NCBI RefSeq assembly: GCF_001680005.1
Contig: NC_033563.1
Location: forward strand, 930,001 to 994,000
Reading direction: 5' to 3'
From: Plasmodium coatneyi
Lineage: Eukaryota > Apicomplexa > Aconoidasida > Haemosporida > Plasmodiidae
Length of the DNA stretch: 64,000 nucleotides
Shown: positions 42,743 to 55,169 of the stretch, piece after piece
How positions within the stretch are numbered: the first letter of the stretch is position 1
Layout: each line of letters begins with the position of its first letter
Notes under the pieces: generated by a model
Databases searched by the model: none
Seen by the model: only the letters and a program-made list of their open reading frames with translations
What the model was told of the DNA's origin: nothing
Program-made: the position numbers and the translations under genes

Positions 42743-44790
42743 GTTGTGTTATGGATGTTATATATGCCAAAAGGAGGTATTTGTGAGTATTTTAAATTGA
42801 AATAAAATACGGTACAATTTTTTAAAAACAAATTATAATTGAAGAAATTCAAATACAAGAATTATATCTATTCGTAGGTTTCTTTACTTTTAAATGAAAT
42901 ATTCGTCATAATATAGGTCAAAAAGGAAGCATCCACCTGTACGATGTTTTTTTTCTTTTTTTCCTACACATAAGGTATTTTTATAATATTATGAAGTAGT
43001 AATGTAGAAATAAATTATTGTAAATTTTACAAAAGAACAAAAAATGGGAATTGTCGTTGTAATTTAATTAATGTGTGAGGTTCACCTTTCATTAAATATA
43101 TTACTTCATGTAGAATTTAAATGTTCTAATGAACACGTTTTATTTAACATGCACTTTTTGCATATTGCACAACAGTTCAAGAATTCATAATTGTGTGTTT
43201 ATAGATCAGGGTTATAGGAGGGGTATATTTGTTGTTTCCGTGAATCAGGAATATAAAAGGTTCATAGTTGTATAGATGGATCGGAAATTTTGGGAGGGCT
43301 CACGTTCTATTTGTACATTTGGAATTGGTTTAGGATGTTCAAAAATTGGGACCTAAATGTGAAATTTCCTTTTTTATTATAATATATCATTACATATAGG
43401 AGTACATATGCATGCAGCATTACTGTGTGATCTTTTTTGCACTACCTATGTGGAAAATTATTAATTAGTAATATTGCATGCATTAATGCGGATCATTTTA
43501 AGTTGAAAATAAACTCAACTTTTGCCCTACATAAGATGGTAGGTTAAATTTTTATTGCATATATATCGCACCGGAAAATGTGAAAAGATCTAATACCAAT
43601 GGATATTTTATAAATTTTTTCCTCTGCCTTTTTAAATGATAAAATTATATTACGTATTAATGCAAGCTTCGAAAAGAAGAGTGCGGTAGTCCAAGAAAAA
43701 AAGAGGGAGGAGTTGCTCTCTCTTATTTATTGGAAATAAGGGATGCGCAATTATTGTAATGCGTAATAGGCACATTATAATTCCAGTATATTTACTTATT
43801 CCCCATATGATTTGCCACCAAATCTATTCCTTCAAGAATCAAGCAAATCATAGAGAACAGAATATATGTACTATTACAATTTTTGGAAGCTTTAAGTTAA
43901 CTTATATTATTACAATGGCAATGTTAATAATAATTTACCGTTTAAACGACAAGTGCAATTTTTTTCATTAATATGCTCTCGTTTTTCTTTCTAATTATAT
44001 TTAATTGTAACCTCTTCGGCCTTATTATAAATAGTATATAGAGCAACATGCTTTCTATAATAATCTCTAAATGAAGTAGCAAAAAAAAAAACTAAACGCC
44101 CCCCCCTTTCTATATACCCTAAAGGGGAAACAACATTGTGTACAAAATTTACTGCTTGAGGATTATATATAGCACCTATTCTATATGTTCATGTGTACAA
44201 TTCATAAACATATGACATTGTATTACACTCAAATGGAACACAAAAAAGGAGAAGAAGTGGTCAACATCAGTCCAGGTAACATTTATTATGATCACACCTG
44301 CCATGGTAGTACAAGTACACACGTTATTCAAAATGAATACTATCCTTTCACGGACGGGAAAAAGAATTTATGCACTGCTCATCACGCACATTCTATTTTA
44401 ACTATTATATATTCTGATGTGAGGACTGAAGAAATACAAATTACATATTAAAAGAAAAAAAAATACAAACATATATTTTACATGATAGATAAGCGGAAAC
44501 ATGAGCACGCACCCTATGTGTGCTCACAAAGTTCATACTACTGTAGGTCCCCCATAAATGTGTTCTAATGAAATATTAACTAATTGGGGCAAATACCAGA
44601 TTACCCTTCAAGGTTCCATGGTTGGAGGGGAAAAATTTGTACTATAGTATCCCTATAAATTATTCATACGACCTTCCTTAATTTCCTTTCCTTCCCTACT
44701 TTAGGGAAGGCAATGTTCCCCCTCCTCGTGGAGGAGAAGGAATATTTTTCTTCATTCTTAGGAACGTATGTTCCCCTTTGGGAAGCTAAT
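42743..44790. other. AT-rich spacer upstream of the PHIST gene
   Basis: About 2 kb of AT-rich sequence. Frames at 43759-43971 and 44185-44451 have no signal sequence, PEXEL, repeat or splice partner. I see no gene. Confidence 0.5.
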
Positions 44791-45130
44791 GTTGTTTCCT
44801 TCCATCCACCCTAACACTACCTTCCTTCTTTCCACCCTAACAAGACCTTCCTTCCACCTACCACCCCCAACAATGTTCCTTCCACGTACCAACCTAACAA
44901 AACCTTCCTACGAACCTACTACCTAACAACCCACCTACCACCACACCACCTAACACAACCCTCGTTCCTTCCTTAGACCCCTTACTTCCTTCGTGCTCCT
45001 TAGACCATCCCTTCCTTCCCTTCCTTAGATCCCTTCCATTCCTTCCTTAGACCCCTTCCATTCCTTCCTTAGACCCCTTCCATTCCTTCCTTAGACCTCT
45101 TCCATTCCTTCCCTTTCCTTAACAATTTTT
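44791..45130 (-). repeat. Pyrimidine-strand minisatellite, opposite strand sense to 15751-16490
   Basis: Units CCTTCCTT...CACCTAACAA are followed by four near-identical units of about 23 bases, TTCCTTAGACCCCTTCCATTC (about 45020-45110). It ends at the acceptor of the orphan KIR tail exon. Confidence 0.85.
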
Positions 45131-45132
45131 AG

Positions 45133-45387
45133 TATAAACTTTTACCATCCTGGATTGGTAACCAATTTAAGGGAGGCACGAATAGAAGCAGAAGTAGAGG
45201 GAACAGAAGAGGAAAGAGATCAACTACACATAACATTGATACGCTGAATGAGTATAATTCAACAGAGTACTCAGCTGATTATTCAACAACATCAGATTAT
45301 TCCATATCAAATGTAAGAAGTAGTGGAAGAACAGACAGCTTAACTGAATATTCCATCCCATACACTACTTCATCATCTACCAGATGA
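45133..45387 (+). pseudogene. Orphan KIR terminal exon
   Basis: Preceded by the acceptor AATTTTTAG, the 85-codon frame reads YKLLPSWIGNQFKGG, a basic Arg/Ser patch, then Ser/Thr/Tyr-rich sequence ending SIPYTTSSSTR and a stop. This matches the cytoplasmic tail exon of KIR genes and ends almost identically to KIR-C. No KIR ectodomain or membrane exon lies upstream on this strand; the nearest gene upstream is the minus-strand PHIST gene about 2.4 kb away. I infer a relic of a deleted or rearranged KIR gene. Use as a trans or alternative exon is possible but unsupported. Confidence 0.75.
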
Positions 45388-45846
45388 GAAAAAGGCGCCT
45401 TTTAAATGAAAGAAAAAAAATAGGAAGGAAAATGTTTCTTACATATTGTTCAATAGACATCAAGCATACTCGATACATACGTTAATTACTATACGAAATA
45501 TATAATATGTAATGCACAATGTAGAATGTAAACCGTTTACGGGTTATAAATATGCACATATATACAAATATATATATATATATGTAAGTTGTACATCTAT
45601 ATATACGATATATGTATATGTACACGAAGCATTTGTGTATATATTAAGGAGGAAAAAAAAAAAATAATGCTATTCCTTTTTAAGGTGGAATTAAAAAATA
45701 ATATGTAACAGCATAATAATATAAAGAGACGGAACTACACATACACTGCCACATACACATATCATATCACATACATAACATATGGAACATTTTAATCCTA
45801 ATTTTTTAATTTATGCAAATGAGCTGAGTAAATTAACTTTGTGCAG
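45388..45846. other. AT-rich spacer with TATATG microsatellite
   Basis: Contains a TATATA/TGTATATG stretch at about 45555-45645. It is the 3' flank of the convergent gene at 45847. No gene is seen. Confidence 0.5.
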
Positions 45847-47533
45847 TTAGTTCATAAGCATATAACTTAGCAGAGCACAGAATAGGAGCAACAATGGCAC
45901 TATAAACATACTAATATAAAGAAGGGACTTTACGTTCCTTCCTCCCACCACCCCGAACAACCTCCCTCTAAACCCCCCACGTCCTAACTTCCTCCGTCCA
46001 CCCATATCACCTTCGACCCCTTCCAACTTCTCAGTTCCTTCAATTTTGCTTTTAAGTAGAACACCCTCCTCTTCAGGTGCCTTGAATTTTAATAATATAT
46101 TGAACAAATTTCTACCCACCCCGGAACACCAAAATTTCCATAGCATAAATAGAATTACTAACCCTATGATTATATAAACTGCGGAGGCAGCTTTGGCGAT
46201 AGGTATGAAACTACTTTTGCTGTCCGCCGAGATTATAGTACTGAGAAGCGCGCCTATAGGGCCCTGAGCGCACATAAAAACGAAAAGCGCAAGCAGCAAG
46301 AAGACCATCCACTCATGTCCCTTAACTTTGCCAGTAAATATTCTACATATAAATCTATCACGCCAGGTTTTTTTCTTCTTTGAACATGGTGCTTCATTAT
46401 TTTCTACATTTTTTTCTTCATGCTTTGGTTTTTTTAATTCCACTTTAGGTTGTGGTTCTTCAGGTGGTGATTGTGTTAATCCACCTTCAGGAAGGTGAAT
46501 TCCTTCAGGGAGTGATTTTTCAGGTGGGTTGTTAGGTGGTAATTCTTCAGGTTCTGAATTTCCTTTGGGTGGTGATTCTTCAGGTGGGTTTTTAGGTCGT
46601 GTATCTTCTTCGGGTGTATCTTCTTCGGGTGTATCTTCTTCGGGTGATGATTCTTCAGGTGGGTTGTCAGGTGGTGAATCTTCAGGTGGTGAATCTTCAG
46701 GTGATGATTCTTCAGGTGGGTTGTCAGGTGGTGAATCCTCAGGTGGTGAATCCCCGGGTGGTGAATCCTCGGGTTGTGAATCTTCAGATGGGTTGTTAGG
46801 GGTGGAAGGAAAGTTGTTAGGTGGTGTATATTCTTTAAGAAGGGATTCTTTAGAATTGGATTTTTTGTATCGGTGGCCACAGAATGGGTCCTTATATTTT
46901 GGTGGTGGTCGTTTATTTGTGTTGTTCTTGGGGCAGGAATTTGTACTATTACCACCAAAGGGGTATTTACTTTCCTTCACAGAGGGGTATTTATTTTGTT
47001 TGTGCTGTTTTGTTTTTATCCTACTTCCACTTGTAGATAATGATGATGATCCTGCAACCGTGGTTATGGTGCTTGGATCGGGCAAATCATATAAATCACG
47101 TAAACAACCACTTCGTCGCCCTTTACTCCATGATGATGGTGTAGTACTTCCATATTTTGCGCTCCATGATGACGTGGTACTTTTCCATGAGGTGGCGCAT
47201 GGGGTTGCGTGCACCATGACCTAAAAAAAGTAAAAAAAGAGAAAAGGATGGGAAGGGTTGTTAGGTGTGTTTGGTGTGTTGTTAGGGGTGGGAATTTTTT
47301 TTTTCTCCTTTTTTTCTTTTCCTTTTCTCTATGTTTTTTTTCAATTTTTTAGTGCAAAAATGGAGTGAAAAAATTTTCTCCTAATCATAATAATGAATGT
47401 GTGTGTGTCACAAATTCTTTTATATAGGTGTGTGTAACAGTTGCCGTTCTTATCTTACATGGTGATGGTGATCATGTTGTGCCCACTGGCACAAAACGGA
47501 GATGAGTATTAAATATTTTGCAAGAGGTGCCAT
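45847..47533 (-). CDS. Exported protein with PEXEL, Pro/Glu/Asp repeats and membrane segments; two exons
   Basis: Exon 1 is complementary to 47459-47533 (25 codons: MAPLAKYLILISVLCQWAQ then DHHHH) and exon 2 to 45847-47220; phases agree, 482 residues. Exon 1 is a signal anchor. A PEXEL-type RDLYD lies at about residues 66-70, the expected distance from it. Residues about 150-290 are a repeat array built of PPEDS, PPDNPPEESS and PEEDT units. After a basic segment (CSKKKKTWRDRFICRIF) there is a long hydrophobic stretch (WMVFLLLALFVFMCAQG), a second (ASAVYIIIGLVILFMLW), and a C-terminal one (SMFIVPLLLLFCALLSYML). Its exon 1 and junction (HVMVHATP) match those of the plus-strand gene at 61258 (HVAVQATP), so the two are paralogues with diverged exon 2. 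Specific function is unknown. Confidence 0.82.
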
Positions 47534-47916
47534 TTTGCTTGCTTTTTTTTTGTTTGCTTCTTTTTTTTAGTGTAAAAAAAGTAAAGAAACGAAATATTTC
47601 CTTTTTTTTTCCTTTATGTATATTAATAGATTCTATGATTATTTTTTCTTTTTATATTGTTAGGTAACATCAATAAAATAGTTTGCGTGCGACTTGCGAT
47701 ATATAATGCTGTTTTTTCATTTTAAATGTGTGTAAATCTAATTTAAAATGAAGAAATAATTTAACATCACAACGTACAATATAAAATATATAAAATGGAA
47801 TATATCTCAATTAAAAAAAATAGATTTTAATTACATAATTACATTATTTCAAAAATTAACATTTACAGCTGTCAATATTCTTTCAAGAGAGAAAAAAAAA
47901 AATGTAACATCCCCTC
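47534..47916 (-). promoter_or_regulatory. Upstream region of the 45847-47533 gene, similar to 60840-61257
   Basis: Read on the minus strand it shares TTAATTTTTGAAATA, a TCGC...CGCACGC element in otherwise AT-rich DNA and an A-rich leader with the upstream region of the paralogue at 61258. A common promoter is inferred. Confidence 0.6.
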
Positions 47917-48540
47917 CCACCACACCTTCACGCCCTCACACTCACTCCCCCAAAGTCACCCCCACACCTTAACACACTTTTCTCCATAATAACACTCACC
48001 CCCCCCAACACACTAACACCCCAAATACTAAATCTTACACTCCCTTTCCATCACTCCCTTTACTTCCTTCACTCCTCCTTTTCTACCACACCCCTTCCTT
48101 CACTCCACCACTCGTTCACCCTCCATCTAACCCTAAATTCAAAATCCCACACTACGACAACAAACCCCCCTCCTTCACACTCATTTTAACACCCTTTCCT
48201 TCCTTTCCTTCACAACCTTCCCTTCATACTCCTTTCCTCAACAACCTTCCTTCCACCCCCCTAAGACCACCCCTAACAACTCTTCACTCTAATACCGCTA
48301 AGAACCTTCCTTTCACCTTACCACCTAACAACCCACCTACCACCTCAACAACCTACAATGTGCGATCCCTAACAACCTTCCTTCCACCCACCATCCCTAA
48401 CAATCTTCCTTCCACCAACCACCACCATAACAACCTTCCTTCCCTTAGCAATTTGTTGTTCCTTCCTTTATTTCAGGGAAGACTGCTCCCCTTCCTTGGG
48501 ATAGTAATCATTCATCCCTTTCTTTTCCTCTCAAGACCAT
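47917..48540 (-). repeat. C-rich simple repeats (CACCC and CCTTCC units)
   Basis: The first part (47917-48230) has CTCACACTCACTCCCCC-type sequence including AAATCTTACACTCCCTTTCC, whose reverse complement recurs at about 60765-60795. The second part (48230-48450) is the complement of the GGAAGGTTGTTAGG minisatellite. Confidence 0.8.
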
Positions 48541-48594
48541 CCTATTAATCCTTTCCATGTAACTCTACACCGTGAATATCGGCACGCCAATATG

Positions 48595-49562
48595 TAAAAA
48601 CTAAATCAAAAAAACCATGAACCTTAAATGTGTAAACCCTAAATCCTGAACTCTTAACCCTGAATCCTAAAACCTGAACCCCTAATACTGAACCCTGAAT
48701 CCTACACCCTGCATCCCAAGTCCCAAAAACGTAAACCCCAAATCCCAATTCCTCAATGCCTATATCCTAAAAAGAAAATCCAAATTCCTATACCCTATAT
48801 CCCACACCCTAAACACTAAAGCCGAAATTAGAAATTCATTTACACTGAACCCTAAAATCCTATACCGTAAAACCCAATCACATGACCATAAACACTAAAC
48901 CCTAAAGCCCTAAACCCTAAAATACTAAATCCTAATCCCCAAACATTAAATCCTGAAGCATAAATTCTTAATCCTGAAACCTAAACACTGAACCTTCAAA
49001 CATGAAAACTAACACCCGAATCCTAAAGCCTAAACGCCTAAACATAAAACTTAAACCTTGAACCCTACACCCCAAACACTCAAAACAGAAGCCCTAAACC
49101 TGAAACCTAAAACCAAACTCTTAAAACCTGAACACTAAACCGCAAAGCCTAAAAACTAAACTATGAAAACTCATCCTTAATCCTGAACGCTAAAACCAAC
49201 ACTCTAAACCCTAAAACCTTAAACCCTACACTCCGAGCACTCAAACCTTAAAACCTAAACGCTGAACCCTAAACCCTGTACCCTGTACCCTGAACCCTAA
49301 ACCCTAAATCATATGACCTAAAATCCCGAACCCTACAAACGGAATCGTGAAATCCTAGACGCTAAACCCTAAACACTGAACCTTAAACACTGAACCTTAT
49401 AACCTGAACCTGAGCCCCGAACTCTGAACCCTAAAGTCTAAAACACTGAACACTAAACAGTAACCCCTAAACCTAAAAGCTAAACCGTAAATCCTGAACC
49501 CTAAATCAGAAGTCCGATTCAAATACCCTAAACCCTAAGCCCTGAACAGTGAAACCTCAACC
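48595..49562 (-). repeat. Degenerate internal telomere-like tract, C-rich strand on plus
   Basis: About 970 bases of CCCTAAA, CCCTGAA, ACTAAA and related units with frequent substitutions. It is opposite in orientation to the tract at 23190-23765. Confidence 0.88.
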
Positions 49563-51356
49563 CTCAACCGTAAAACTTGAAAAGCTCCAGCTTAGGATTA
49601 AATAACGGAAGCATATGTAAATTTTTGTTTAATTCTTGATCCTTGAGAAATTTATTAGACCATGTGATCCTTTTTTTTTTAGTTTATATGTATATATATT
49701 ATTATTTCCCTATATAGGAACAATGTTTCTTATGATGTAATAATTAAATATAATATTCTTTTAATTTATCACCACCCTTCTTTTTTAGGTGAACTTTTTT
49801 TTTCTCTTTTAATATTTGCCATTTTCATGTGAATGTTGAAGTGTCCAAAAAAAAAATAACCCCCCGCAACGAATATCTTAGAAAAGGAACAAAGGTGCTA
49901 AGGGGAAGATTATAATTTTTAGGTCAACACATTGTAAAAGCTCAAAAGTATAAAAAAGAAATATTTATAATACACAATAAATTGATCAACATTAATAAAT
50001 ATAAAAAAAAAAATAAATAGAAACTATAGCACATAAGCAGTTGCCATGATCGCACAAGTATGCTTGGACGATTTTATTTGACAGTGCATTTGGAAGAGAT
50101 AAGGAATGCGTGGTTGTTATCTCACATTTTTTGATAAAAAGAATTGTTAACAATTGGTGGGGAGTAAGAGACTATAACTTGGGAAGAGGAGTTGAATATG
50201 CGGTGAGCATACCACCAAATGAGCTATGGAGCACCTGATGGTGCAATGTTAAGTAGGTTAAGGGGAACACCCCTAACATTCCCCTCTCCTTACATTTCTG
50301 TGCTCCCAGTAATATAACGCAATGATACTCTGGTACCTGGTAAGGTCGGATAACTGCGGCTTATGCTACTCTTATTTTAAGTTCAGGATGGGGCTAATAA
50401 ATTAAGGGTATGTGGGTACGATACTGTGGAATTTATACTACGAGTAGGTTAACAACAATTCTAATGAGGTAATTATGTATATACGCAATAATATGTATGC
50501 TCTGTGGGGAGTGTTGCGTTCTTTTTCCTTCAAGAAAATTCATCCTTCGCATAATATATATGCTCCTCATTAAGTAGAAGATACCAATTTCATAGATTAA
50601 AGGAATTCCTCTGGGTAAAATGAATCAGTAGGAATATGTTGCACGTTATTAAAAAAATAAAAATGGTTATGTAGTCAGAAAATTTTAATTATTCCTATAC
50701 ATATGTTCAGTAATCTCATAAGCATATATATCACAAAACCGAAAACAGAGAAGGAGTCATATCTCCAATTTCTTCCGTACTTGCAGTGTCATCGATTTTA
50801 TTAAAATGTTCTGTCGTTGTGTATTTGTACTATGGCCTACTTTTACAGTATATACATGAAAATACTTCATATTCCTATTTCCCATATTATTCTTCTCAAC
50901 AGTACTGTTCTCTACCATTCGGTAAGTTTCAGTACATATTTATGTACTCCGGATATTATTACATATACTTATAAATAATACTTTATCGTCCTGATTTTAA
51001 AGAGATATTTAGTACGCCCTAATCCGGAAACATGAAAGCTTGAACCTTGGATTATATGCTTAATATACATGTATAGAGTTCAGAATAACTTCCTTACATA
51101 TGTATATATATGTATATGTAAGTATATATGCGCTGTAATATACTATATAGTAAAATTTTAATATAATACTTTTGCAGATGTGCAGTTCATTTTTATTTAA
51201 TAATGTGTATTACACTTCCTCAGATTATATCTTGTTTTTACTGATTAAAATAATAAGAAATACGCTTAATTATATACAGAATCATTTTTTCCAGAGCATC
51301 ATAAATACTTCATTCTTTATATTATATTAACAAGACTATTAATAATTACTTATATA
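49563..51356. other. AT-rich spacer without a recognisable gene
   Basis: I see no coding frame with family signal. A less AT-rich patch at 50040-50530 stands out in composition but gives no assignable RNA or protein. Confidence 0.45.
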
Positions 51357-52241
51357 ATGAAGGGATATATAATGAGGATTATTATTTCTAATATTGCAGC
51401 ATTTATACTATTTATGCGGATGTATAGCCCTCATAATGATTCGGTATAATAACAATATTTTATATTACTCCTCTGTCTTCTTCCCTTTTTTTACGTTTAT
51501 TTAATATATTCTGCTTCTATTAATATTATTTATTCATATATAGCTAATTCCCTAAAATCATATTCACATTATATCCTTCAGTTTCCTTCGGATTATAAAA
51601 TAGGATATTCATATAATACTGAAATAATATCGGACATAAGATTTCAGAGATCATTAGCAGAACATGAGATTCAAAAGGAATTGGACCAATCAAAAATGCA
51701 GGATGAAACATTAGAAGGCAGCCCATATAACAGTGCTAAATGTGTTTCAGATGATTTATCGGAGTATGAACAGATGCAGGAGAGTTTTTTGAACGATTTA
51801 GGAATTTATACAGAACAACCTAAACATAAGTATACTAAGGGGAAATGTTTAAAAAGACTAGATGGTTATTTTGAAAAAAAAATATTTGATCTGATTGATA
51901 GAACGGGTGAACAGCAAGTAGGGACTAGTAGCTTTAAGACAAAACTAAAAGAAAGTACAGTTAGAAAATGGGGTAAACGAACTATTGCAATGTGTTTAGT
52001 TCTACTGCTTGGAACAATATTGCCGATTTTTGTTAGAATCTGTGGCAACATAACTCATTTGCTAGCTAAAGTCCTATATGGGATATATGGTATTTTTTTT
52101 ATAATATTAACATTTATAATTATATTTTTGGTCATTTACATCATGACAAAAGTTGTAAAATATCACAGATTAGAAGCTGGAAGGGGTAAACTGAAATTTA
52201 AGGAATATTGTGTGCTTTGTAAAGATATATTTTTTCCTTAA
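51357..52241 (+). CDS. PEXEL exported protein with two membrane helices, two exons
   Basis: Exon 1 is 51357-51443 (29 codons, MKGYIMRIIISNIAAFILFM...), exon 2 is 51582-52241; the acceptor CTTCAG at 51580-51581 is the one that keeps phase 0, whereas TATATAG at 51541-51543 would not. The product is 248 residues. Exon 1 is a signal anchor. A canonical PEXEL, RSLAE, lies at residues 51-55. Two hydrophobic helices near the C-terminus (IAMCLVLLLGTILPIFV and YGIFFIILTFIIIFLVIYIM) flank a short loop, a layout common in small multigene families of Plasmodium exported proteins. The exact family name and function are not recognisable by eye. Confidence 0.8.
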
Positions 52242-52833
52242 ACGGAATCCGTAATATTTTGCAAAAATGCATACATACCGAATGAATGCAGCAACGATAT
52301 AGTATATATGGTACATATGAATCCATTTACATTTTATATATGAAGCAGCAGTCTTATATGCATTTAATTGATCCAACTGTTTGATTTCATAATCCTTCTC
52401 CTTGTAATGCACAATCAATTTTCATGTGCGAATTAATGTCTTTTTGTTGTATATGGGAAACATATTAAATGGGTTAACACAATTCATTTACTAATCATAT
52501 GTTCATGGAATGGAACTTCATTCCTCGTCATGAGCAGAAAAATAAGTATTTGGTTGAACCTATGATGAAACTGAATTTTTAGTGGAACGAATTTAAGCAT
52601 GTGCAATCCATATTTGCACTCAATCTCAGTAAAATAAAGGACTTCCGTATTTGTACGACATATGCCCATCTTATAGTCGTATTTTCCTAATGAACAATTA
52701 GCGCTCTTATGTATAAGACGAATACGCACTGCAATTTGATTTAATAATACATGTAAGCACTGCAGGAAGTAGTAATTACTTCCGTGTTATTTATTCCCGC
52801 ACTCCCTTTATCCGCAACTATGACGAAACATAG
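52242..52833. other. Spacer upstream of the second PEXEL exon
   Basis: I searched this interval for a signal-anchor first exon that would fit the exon at 52834 and found none. No other gene is seen. Confidence 0.45.
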
Positions 52834-53298
52834 GACACGATTCATGAAATCAGGAATAATGGCGGAATCTCCGAATTTTTAGGAGGCTACAGATTATTAG
52901 CAGATTCCGAAGTGAACTTCGATGGAATATTCCATTTATATAAGGAAAACTTTTTAAATAAAATGGGATATACTGATGAAGATGCGGAAAGAATCATAAC
53001 AACAGTGAAGTCACATTTAGATCAGGCGAAAAGTATAGACATAGATAGAAGACGCAAGGAAAAATCAGAAGTGTCTGAGGATATTATAAAACAGGTTAAT
53101 GACAATAGCATTTCGAAGTTTACCAACAATTTTAGAGTATTATCTTCGCCCTATTTTCTTGCCGTATGTTCATTCATATTATTTTCTAATGGGTATTACA
53201 GGTTTTCTTTAGCTCTAATGGGCATACTGATTTTTAAATTTGTAAATTTCTTTTGGGATTTAAAATATATCTGTGGAGGAATGACGAAGAATGCATAA
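52834..53298 (+). pseudogene. PEXEL exported-protein exon 2, first exon not found
   Basis: After the acceptor ACATAG the frame stays open for 154 codons to a stop. It carries a PEXEL, RLLAD, near codon 22, then a helical segment (YKENFLNKMGYTDEDAERII) and hydrophobic stretches (YFLAVCSFILFSNGYY, FSLALMGILIFKFVNFF). The layout matches exon 2 of small exported proteins such as the neighbour at 51357, from which it may descend by old duplication. Without exon 1 it would lack a signal sequence, so I list it as a probable relic. A missed distant exon 1 would make it a gene. Confidence 0.55.
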
Positions 53299-55169
53299 TA
53301 TAGTGAAAATTTTTCGGGGAATTTTGTTTTGCTCATTTTAGAATTGTAATAGAATTGGTGCACTCTTTTATCTAGGTGGAAAAGCGCATCATGGAGTGTA
53401 AGAGAAAAACAGAAAAATGAAAAAAAAAGAAGAAAGATTAAGAGAATTGGCACCATTCCGTTCATGCAATTAATGTACCGTTTGGAATATTTCATTTGCT
53501 TTTCAGAATCACTGATTAAAGTAAATAGAATGAGAGAACATTGGATTATTTTCTTTATGCCCTTCAAAAGTGTCATTTTTTTTTTTTTTACATTGTATTT
53601 TATGTGAGGATTGGTGATTTTACAATCCTTTTATGTATTATGGAGCTCGATAAAATTCTTCATCATTTCTGTCATCGTTAGTATGTTACGATATTTGTTT
53701 TTGTTTGGAGCTATGCCCAATAATTGTATACACAAATAACAATGACGATCATGCATATATAATCATATATATATTCCTCAACATGGTATCCATAAGAAAA
53801 AGATAAAACCTTAAACCATCGCTCTTAGCTCTAATAAAAAAAAGGATGAGGTAAGAATGAACACATGTAAGGTGTAAAGTGTAGTATAAAATAGAAAAAA
53901 AAGGTGCAGCATGAAGCTCAGCGTGCTACGCACCTCACCCTTACCATACCTTACTGTATCATCTTCCTGCCTTCTATGTGTACTCAATAATTATTATTTC
54001 CTACATAAATAATATAATTAATATGAGTATATATGAATAATATGAATAATGCAAATAATATAAATAATATAAATGGTATATAATGCAAAAATTCTTGCCT
54101 TCATATATTATTTTTTTCCGTTTATTTTATAACTGAAAGCTGCTTATTAAATACTAATAAATATGTGCATTGGAGGGGAAAATTATAGAGTACTCCTTAC
54201 ATATGAAACTATATATGTGCGTGATAAATTTTTTAATAATTTTATCCTGCGCAGAAAAAAAAAGTATGGATGATTAATATAAAATAAAATTTTCCCCCTT
54301 AAAAAGGGGGAAAGAATTGCATCCTACTATATATACGTAAGCACTATATATTCGCATATACATAAGATAGGAGAGCATACATCAAAAAAAAATATATATA
54401 GTGTTCTGTGTTAACATGTACATTCTAATCATACAATAAATGAATTTATTGGGGAATGTGTGTGTGTTAAAAATTTTTTATTTCTGTTTATCTCCCTTGC
54501 TTATTTTGTTACCTTCTTCTACCATATTTGTTCCTATTTTTACCATAGCTATATGTACATATGATGGTTTGATATGTATAATGTGCTAAGGTCACCTGGG
54601 CAGTTGAGTATTGTACACTTATTTACAGAAGAAAGAAATAAGAAGTGTGTAATAATATGCATTCATAAGCTATAAAATTATCATAATCCTGCAAATTACG
54701 TAGAATTTTACAGGCAGAAAAAATTTTACATGCAAAAAAATTTCTACGCAAAGAGAACTTGTACATGCAAAAAAAAAGTTCTATGCAAAGAAAATTTTGT
54801 ACATGCAAAAAAATTTCCATGCAAAGAGAATTTGTACATCCAAAATATTTTACATGCACAATTTGCATCCACATTCTACATATAGATATATATATGTATG
54901 TAGAAATATACATATATATATGCCATATATGTATATATGTTGTAGAAAAATGAGCACATTTTATATAACAAAAAATTGATTACATATACACGAACATACA
55001 CATGAACAATGGCAAAACCAGCCCAAGGAGGATACTTAAATGTATATTTCCTTCTGCTTAATGTGCATGTATCATTCTTGAATGAATAATAATTCATATA
55101 TAGCACTATAGAAATAAATGTAAAAGTACAAAAATGAACATATATAATTCATGCCGATCATATTTACAG
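53299..55169. other. AT-rich spacer before KIR-B
   Basis: Very AT-rich. It includes a run of AATAATATAAATAATAT-type repeats near 54000-54080 and the 39-base tandem repeat at 54722-54856. KIR-B exon 1 should lie here but I could not place it. Confidence 0.5.
54722..54856 (+). repeat. About 39-base tandem repeat, 3-4 copies
   Basis: Units of the form ACATGCAAAAAAATTTC, then (T/C)A(C/T)GCAAAGA(G/A)AA(C/T)TTGT follow one another with small changes, ending in a truncated copy at 54835-54856. It lies in the KIR-B upstream region. Confidence 0.8.

Noticed and set aside
46529..47224. Plus-strand Gly/Ser-rich frame opposite the exported-protein gene
   Set aside because: It is the antisense shadow of the Pro/Glu/Asp repeat; the minus-strand frame has the signal exon, PEXEL and membrane helices.
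50040..50530. Patch of less AT-rich sequence considered as a structured RNA gene
   Set aside because: I could not find a cloverleaf, conserved RNA motif or promoter; composition alone is insufficient.
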